Of a stretch of 8,636 nucleotides of DNA, positions 6,000 through 8,636 are shown piece after piece; the first letter of the stretch is position 1, and the number at the start of each line of letters is the position of its first letter. Source of the DNA: SW-9-67-25 sp964623735 (GTDB lineage: Archaea; Halobacteriota; Halobacteria; Halobacteriales; Haloarculaceae); NCBI GenBank assembly GCA_964623735.1, contig CAZUVE010000118.1, forward strand, positions 1 to 8,636. The letters run 5' to 3'. The notes beneath the pieces are model-generated. The model searched no databases. It saw only the letters and a list, made by a program, of their open reading frames with translations, and was not told where the DNA came from. The position numbers were made by a program, and so were the translations under genes.

Positions 6000-6997
6000 C
6001 CGCCGACTCCACGCAGGTCGGCCAGTTTCTCGGCGGCGGCACCGGAGTCGATGGTCTCCCGGGCGAGGCTGACACCGGCCTCCAGGGAGTCGGCCTCGTC
6101 CGCGATGTAGAGGGCCGCCCCGGCGTTCGCGAGGATGATGTCGCGCTTGGGGCCGTCTGCCTCCCCTTCCACGATTGCGCGCATGTCCGTGGCGTTCTCC
6201 CCGGGTTCGCCGCCAGCGACCGCCCCGACGGCCGCTCGTTCGAGCCCGAGATCAGCGGGTGTCAGCGTGTACTCTGAGATATCGTCCCCGTCGACCTCGG
6301 CGACAGTCGTCTCTGCGTGGACGGCGATCTCGTCGAGCCCGGAGCCGTGGACCACGAGTGCGCGATCGACGTCCATTCGGGCGAGCGCGCGGGCGAGAAC
6401 GGGCACCAGGTCGGGATCGTAGACGCCGACGACCTGTGCGTCCGCGCCGGCCGGGTTCGTCAGCGGCCCGAGCACGTTGAAGATTGTCCGCATCCCCAGC
6501 TCTTTGCGCGGGCCGATGACTGCCTTCATCGCCGGATGGAAGACGGGTGCGAGCATGAACCCGATCCCCTCGCTCTCGATGTGCTCTTCGACGGCCGGCG
6601 GCTCGGCGTCGACGGTTACCCCCACCTCCTCCAGCACGTCCGCGCTCCCCGACGAGGAGGAGACGGAGTAGTTACCGTGCTTTGCGACCGGGACACCCGC
6701 GCCCGCCACCACGACGGCGCTCGTAGTGGAGACGTTGATGGTGTCGTAGTCGTCCCCGCCGGTCCCGCACGTGTCGACGAGGGTCTCCCGGTCCGGGTCG
6801 ATGGTCCGCGCAGCCTCGCGCATCCCCTCCGCGAAGCCCGCGATCTCCGTCTCTGTCTCACCTTTCGCCCGCAACGCCGCCAGCAGAGCGCCGATCTGTG
6901 CCTCCGTAGCCTCCTCGAAGACTGCTGTCGCCGCCGTCCGGGCCTCTGCCTGTGTCAGGTCCTCGCCTGCCGTGACGCGCTCGATGTGCTCTTGCAT
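5996..6997 (-). CDS. trpD: Anthranilate phosphoribosyltransferase
   Basis: This 333-residue enzyme transfers the phosphoribosyl group of PRPP to anthranilate, the second step of tryptophan synthesis. A helical N-terminal domain (about 1-70) is followed by the conserved GTGGD (78-82), which binds the pyrophosphate. Next come NVSTT (88-92), KHGN (106-109), SGSADVLEEVG, and the anthranilate-site segment leading into GPLTNP (177-182). The length matches the family. It is a stand-alone protein, not fused to TrpG as in enterobacteria. It is the first gene of trpDFEG; its ATG has GGTGA six bases upstream (7004-7008), so the mRNA has a leader. A candidate TATA box and a nested inverted repeat lie just upstream, and this is where the operon is most likely controlled. 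Its stop overlaps the trpF ATG. Confidence 0.96.
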   Translation of the reverse strand: MQEHIERVTAGEDLTQAEARTAATAVFEEATEAQIGALLAALRAKGETETEIAGFAEGMREAARTIDPDRETLVDTCGTGGDDYDTINVSTTSAVVVAGAGVPVAKHGNYSVSSSSGSADVLEEVGVTVDAEPPAVEEHIESEGIGFMLAPVFHPAMKAVIGPRKELGMRTIFNVLGPLTNPAGADAQVVGVYDPDLVPVLARALARMDVDRALVVHGSGLDEIAVHAETTVAEVDGDDISEYTLTPADLGLERAAVGAVAGGEPGENATDMRAIVEGEADGPKRDIILANAGAALYIADEADSLEAGVSLARETIDSGAAAEKLADLRGVGG

Positions 6998-7009
6998 TTG
7001 GGATCACCA

Positions 7010-7047
7010 ATGTATGTTTTCGTCTTACGATGGACAAATCCATACAT
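7010..7047. promoter_or_regulatory. Nested inverted repeat before trpD, possible trp operator
   Basis: The outer arms ATGTATG (7010-7016) and CATACAT (7041-7047) are perfect 7-base complements. Inside, ATGGA-CAAA-TCCAT (7030-7043) is a second perfect inverted repeat that shares part of the right arm. The outer repeat is centred at about 7028.5, close to the start expected from the TATA-like site at 7052-7055. That is a position where a dimeric repressor would block transcription. The repeats are seen directly; operator function is inferred. Confidence 0.45.
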
Positions 7048-7049
7048 CG

Positions 7050-7058
7050 GGTTAAGTG
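7050..7058 (-). promoter_or_regulatory. Candidate TATA region of the trpDFEG operon
   Basis: On the minus strand CACTTAACC contains a TTAA core (7052-7055), the best TATA-like site upstream of trpD. It predicts a start near 7028 and a leader of about 30 bases containing the GGTGA Shine-Dalgarno sequence (7004-7008). The match to the haloarchaeal consensus is only partial. Confidence 0.35.
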
Positions 7059-7096
7059 TATCGGATCGGCACACCTGTCGGGGGCAACCGGGGATC

Positions 7097-7110
7097 CGAA
7101 ACCTTCAATT
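7097..7110 (+). promoter_or_regulatory. BRE/TATA promoter of tRNA-Val
   Basis: CGAAACCTTCAATT combines a BRE-like CGAAA with a TATA-like CTTCAATT. It is centred roughly 33 bases before the tRNA, so a start about 26 bases downstream leaves a leader of a few bases. This is a common layout for haloarchaeal tRNA genes. A small inverted repeat ATTGT/ACAAT (7108-7112, 7121-7125) follows it. Confidence 0.5.
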
Positions 7111-7137
7111 GTCCTTGCGAACAATCCTGCAGGTGAC

Positions 7138-7212
7138 GGGTTCGTGGTCTAGGCCGGTTATGACACCTCCTTGACATGGAGGAGGCCGGCGGTTCAAATC
7201 CGCCCGAACCCA
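7138..7212 (+). tRNA. tRNA-Val (anticodon GAC)
   Basis: The 75-base gene folds as a full cloverleaf. The acceptor stem GGGTTCG/CGAACCC has seven pairs, with discriminator A at 7212. The D stem is GTC/GAC. The anticodon stem CCTCC/GGAGG encloses the loop TTGACAT, with anticodon GAC reading GUC/GUU valine codons. The T arm is GGCGG-TTCAAAT-CCGCC. No intron is present and CCA is not encoded (CAC follows A73 only in part). It is divergent from trpD and convergent with hsp20. Confidence 0.97.
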
Positions 7213-7214
7213 CA

Positions 7215-7298
7215 TTCCTGCCGGGAGCAACTCCGCGGAAACAGGAAGTCCCTGCCTCGACGAGCCACCAACGGCGGCGAGCAGGCAGGGGTAGTTCA
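7215..7298 (+). mobile_element. Hairpin pair resembling the right end of an IS200/IS605 (TnpB) element, relic
   Basis: Two inverted repeats follow each other just after tRNA-Val: TTCCTG/CAGGAA (7215-7220, 7242-7247), with GGAG/CTCC inside it, and CCCTGCCT/AGGCAGGG (7250-7257, 7283-7290). The second is followed by GTAGTTCAC (7291-7299). A GC-rich perfect stem ending in (G)GTAGTTCAC is, from my recollection of haloarchaeal genomes, typical of the right end of TnpB-coding elements and of the 3' end of their omega RNA. No tnpB or tnpA sequence is present, so this would be a solo end or a short palindromic relic. It could instead be an ordinary structured region after a tRNA. Confidence 0.4.
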
Positions 7299-7299
7299 C

Positions 7300-7321
7300 C
7301 CCGTGCCGTGATTGGCACGGG
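7300..7321 (-). terminator. Hairpin just after hsp20, possible 3' end signal
   Basis: CCCGTGCC (7300-7307) and GGCACGGG (7314-7321) form a perfect eight-pair GC stem with a six-base loop. It begins 11 bases after the hsp20 stop. No T-tract follows, so classical archaeal oligo-T termination is not shown. It may end or protect the mRNA, or act on the convergent tRNA-Val transcript. Confidence 0.4.
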
Positions 7322-7332
7322 AGCGAACGTGA

Positions 7333-7704
7333 CTAGCTCTCGATTGGAATGGTCTTTCCTCTCGTTGTAGCGTCCTCGACAGACGGGAGATACACATCGA
7401 GAATCCCGTTCTGGTACCGGGCTCCGATGTTGTCGTCGTCGATTTGCTTGGGCATTCGGAAGGACCGACGGTAGGTTCGTGTCTCGTCGCGGCGGTCGTC
7501 AGTGCGTTCGGCCGCGATTGTCAGGCGGCCCTCGTACCAACCAACCTCGATATCGTCGGGTTCGAACCCAGGCATCTCGACGCTCAGGACGAACTCTCCG
7601 TCCTGCTCGTAGAGTTCGTAGTCGCCAGAACCGGTGCCGAACAGCCGTGATGGTGTGCCGGTACGGGAAAGCCAAGTGCTGGCTGGGTCAGTTGGGAGCG
7701 CCAT
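7333..7704 (-). CDS. Small heat-shock protein, Hsp20/alpha-crystallin family
   Basis: This 123-residue chaperone should bind unfolding proteins in the cytoplasm without ATP and assemble into oligomers. After a short N-terminal arm (about 1-28), the alpha-crystallin domain covers about 29-108. It contains FVLSVEMPGFEPDDIEV, the R-rich TYRRSFRMP segment and the family signature ARYQNGILDVYLP (95-107). The C-terminal tail carries the I-P-I motif (119-121) that links dimers in oligomers. The start ATG at 7704 has a strong Shine-Dalgarno GGAGGTG seven bases upstream. The frame extends to an ATG at 7821, but that would run through the TATA box. A strong TATTTA-type promoter suggests inducible expression. 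It stands alone, convergent with tRNA-Val. The protein is short but complete for an archaeal Hsp20. Confidence 0.94.
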   Translation of the reverse strand: MALPTDPASTWLSRTGTPSRLFGTGSGDYELYEQDGEFVLSVEMPGFEPDDIEVGWYEGRLTIAAERTDDRRDETRTYRRSFRMPKQIDDDNIGARYQNGILDVYLPSVEDATTRGKTIPIES

Positions 7705-7711
7705 TGTTTGC

Positions 7712-7749
7712 CACCTCCAGAGGGAGATTGTTTGCGGTTCTATATAAAA
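7712..7749 (-). promoter_or_regulatory. Promoter and Shine-Dalgarno sequence of hsp20
   Basis: On the minus strand the TATA box CTTTTATATA (about 7741-7750) is preceded by CCAAAG, a fair BRE. The Shine-Dalgarno GGAGGTG lies at 7712-7718. The TATA spacing places the start near 7718, so the leader is very short, little more than the Shine-Dalgarno sequence. This is the best TATA match in the window. Confidence 0.75.
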
Positions 7750-7829
7750 GCTTTGGCTGCGTCCGGCACACCTCTGAACGACGCTTCGACTGTGTCTGTC
7801 ATAGGGTCGGTTGTAAGCCATTTCCGCCT

Positions 7830-7853
7830 CGACCGCCCGCAGTCGTGCGGTCG
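7830..7853. repeat. Inverted repeat with two alternative pairings upstream of hsp20
   Basis: CGACCGC (7830-7836) and GCGGTCG (7847-7853) are perfect 7-base arms with a ten-base loop. CCGCA (7837-7841) and TGCGG (7846-7850) form a competing inner stem. It lies about 80 bases upstream of the hsp20 TATA box, in a 274-base gap with no convincing gene. Function is unknown. Confidence 0.35.
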
Positions 7854-7943
7854 TGCTGGGACACAGTTACAGCAATCCGTATCGTGCATCAGGCGTGGCG
7901 TCACCCTCTGTGCGCGGATTTCTGTACAGGCTCGGCGACCCAT

Positions 7944-7966
7944 CCGCTCTCCCCTCTCGAGAGCGG
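7944..7966 (-). terminator. Hairpin just after the 160-residue membrane gene, possible 3' end signal
   Basis: CCGCTCTC (7944-7951) and GAGAGCGG (7959-7966) form a perfect eight-pair stem with a seven-base loop. It starts 12 bases after the stop of the membrane gene. As after hsp20, there is no T-tract, so intrinsic termination is only suggested. Confidence 0.4.
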
Positions 7967-7978
7967 CCACCGTTCGTC

Positions 7979-8461
7979 TCACCCAGTCGCGAGCAGTTGC
8001 GACCCGGCGAAGACGATGGGGACGAGCACGGCGAGGTAGACAGCCGCAGAGACTGCCCAGTCGCGTCGGATGGCAGCGGTGCGACCGGAACCCGCGCGCG
8101 AGCGCGGGAGGACGACCACGGTAAAAAAGCCGACCATCAGGACGTACGTGACGGCTGTCGCTGCCAGCGTCGCCGCAGGCGAGGGACCGCCGAAGAGTGC
8201 TTCGCTCGTCAGGAGGACCCAGACGAACAGCGGGCCGGTCAGCAGGCCGGCGATGTAGTGGACGGTGGTGGCGAGTCGCTCCGGCGCGTCGTCGGGGTGC
8301 GTGCCGGTAAGGACGCCCGACGCGACGAACGGCGGCGTCTCGCCCTCGGGCAGGCGGGCCATCGCGACGTCCATCAGGAGAACCGCGGCGACCCCTGCAG
8401 CGACGCCGAGGACGAACCGCAACGGGACTGACAGCGTCGACGCGAGCGAGAGCGGGTCCAT
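7979..8461 (-). CDS. Four-helix membrane protein, 160 residues, function unknown
   Basis: The protein shows four predicted membrane helices at about residues 12-35, 66-90, 95-119 and 134-157. A polar loop rich in Pro and Thr lies between helices 1 and 2 (about 36-62), and a basic loop (about 120-133, PRSRAGSGRTAAIRRD) lies between helices 3 and 4. The basic loop suggests it faces the cytoplasm, putting the Pro/Thr loop on that side too. No catalytic or metal-binding motif is evident. I chose the ATG at 8461, directly before the hydrophobic part, with a TATA-like GATATC at leaderless spacing. A GTG at 8521 in the same frame would add 20 non-hydrophobic residues. It resembles uncharacterised haloarchaeal membrane proteins in style, but I do not recognise a family. 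It stands alone, between hsp20 and tRNA-Phe. Confidence 0.82.
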   Translation of the reverse strand: MDPLSLASTLSVPLRFVLGVAAGVAAVLLMDVAMARLPEGETPPFVASGVLTGTHPDDAPERLATTVHYIAGLLTGPLFVWVLLTSEALFGGPSPAATLAATAVTYVLMVGFFTVVVLPRSRAGSGRTAAIRRDWAVSAAVYLAVLVPIVFAGSQLLATG

Positions 8462-8483
8462 ATCTGGCGGTTGTGCGCCGATG

Positions 8484-8489
8484 GATATC
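8484..8489 (-). promoter_or_regulatory. Candidate TATA box of the 160-residue membrane gene
   Basis: GATATC is centred about 25 bases before the ATG at 8461, the spacing expected for a leaderless transcript. No Shine-Dalgarno sequence precedes that ATG. The match to the haloarchaeal consensus is partial. Confidence 0.4.
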
Positions 8490-8534
8490 GATGTGGCGGG
8501 CAAACCTTTGGGTACAGACACGGTTGCCCGTCTT

Positions 8535-8550
8535 CGAAATACTTTTTTTT
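8535..8550 (+). promoter_or_regulatory. BRE/TATA promoter of tRNA-Phe
   Basis: CGAAATACTTTTTTTT is a BRE-like CGAAA followed by an AT-only stretch ending in eight T, about 40 bases before tRNA-Phe. It predicts a start near 8565-8570 and a short leader trimmed from the precursor. It is back to back with the promoter of the membrane gene. Confidence 0.55.
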
Positions 8551-8582
8551 GTCGTCACCGACTCTCCGAGTGGCGATATCTG

Positions 8583-8636
8583 GCCGCCTTAGCTCAGACT
8601 GGGAGAGCACTCGACTGAAGATCGAGCTGTCCCCGG
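8583..8636 (+). tRNA. tRNA-Phe (anticodon GAA), 3' end outside window
   Basis: The 5' acceptor strand GCCGCCT is followed by T8-A9 and a D arm with stem GCTC/GAGC. The anticodon stem CTCGA/TCGAG encloses CTGAAGA, with anticodon GAA. The variable loop and the 5' strand of the T stem (CCCGG) are the last bases in the window. The missing part would hold the T loop, the 3' acceptor strand and the discriminator. Identity is clear from the anticodon and a normal fold. Confidence 0.93.

Noticed and set aside
5350..6075. N-terminal extension of the trpE frame up to an ATG at 6075
   Set aside because: The extension is Arg-rich shadow sequence over trpF. The GTG at 5349 has a Shine-Dalgarno sequence, overlaps the trpF stop as GTGA and gives a normal TrpE length.
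7062..7098. Inverted repeat CGGATC/GATCCG between the trpD and tRNA-Val promoters
   Set aside because: Only six bases per arm with a 25-base spacer and overlapping the tRNA promoter; likely by chance in GC-rich DNA.
7705..7821. Upstream start for hsp20 at 7821
   Set aside because: It runs through the TATA box and Shine-Dalgarno sequence; the ATG at 7704 is well supported.
8462..8521. GTG start at 8521 for the four-helix membrane protein
   Set aside because: It adds 20 non-hydrophobic residues, has no Shine-Dalgarno sequence and would place the TATA-like GATATC inside the coding region.
7740..8558. 272-codon minus-strand frame
   Set aside because: Arg-rich shadow of the membrane gene in another frame; only its last 49 codons (reported as a low-interest finding) lie outside that gene.
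1..8636. CRISPR array, toxin-antitoxin pair, defence island or prophage genes
   Set aside because: No regularly spaced repeats and no proteins of these types are visible; all confident genes are metabolic, chaperone, tRNA or small membrane proteins.

Overview
The window reads as a chromosomal segment of a haloarchaeon (class Halobacteria). It is GC-rich, and the predicted proteins are strongly acidic (many Asp/Glu, few Lys). Promoters are archaeal TATA/BRE type, and some genes look leaderless. The tryptophan genes lie in the order trpD-trpF-trpE-trpG, the arrangement known from Haloferax volcanii and relatives. I cannot name the genus from the sequence alone.

Layout, left to right. (1) 1-2485, minus strand: the N-terminal part of a class II (adenosylcobalamin-dependent) ribonucleotide reductase, nrdJ, running off the left edge. 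It carries two inteins: a complete 156-residue mini-intein inserted immediately before the thiyl-radical cysteine of the NPCGE active-site motif, and the first 46 residues of a second intein inserted after TIAPTG. (2) 2486-2854: a 369-base gene-free region, less GC-rich than its surroundings, with short repeats, palindromes and promoter-like sites. (3) 2855-3058, plus strand: a 67-residue membrane protein, probably made from a leaderless transcript. (4) 3059-6997, minus strand: the complete trpDFEG operon, transcribed trpD to trpG, with a 4-base ATGA or GTGA overlap at every junction. The four products make anthranilate from chorismate (TrpE/TrpG), attach it to phosphoribosyl pyrophosphate (TrpD) and isomerise the product (TrpF); trpC, trpB and trpA are not in the window. 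(5) 6998-7137: a divergent promoter region between trpD and a tRNA gene, with a nested inverted repeat that could be the trp operator. (6) 7138-7212, plus strand: tRNA-Val(GAC). (7) 7213-7332: a hairpin-dense stretch resembling the right end of an IS200/IS605-type (TnpB) element, followed by a hairpin just after the hsp20 stop. (8) 7333-7704, minus strand: a small heat-shock protein (Hsp20/alpha-crystallin) with a strong TATA box and Shine-Dalgarno sequence. (9) 7979-8461, minus strand: a 160-residue protein with four predicted membrane helices, function unknown. (10) 8583-8636, plus strand: the 5' part of tRNA-Phe(GAA), cut by the window edge.

I see no clearly new multi-gene defence or mobile system. 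The most interesting signals are the two inteins in nrdJ, one with an unusual C-terminal splice junction; the nested inverted repeat at the trpD promoter; a hairpin covering the Shine-Dalgarno sequence of trpG inside trpE; and the structured, TnpB-element-like remnant beside tRNA-Val.
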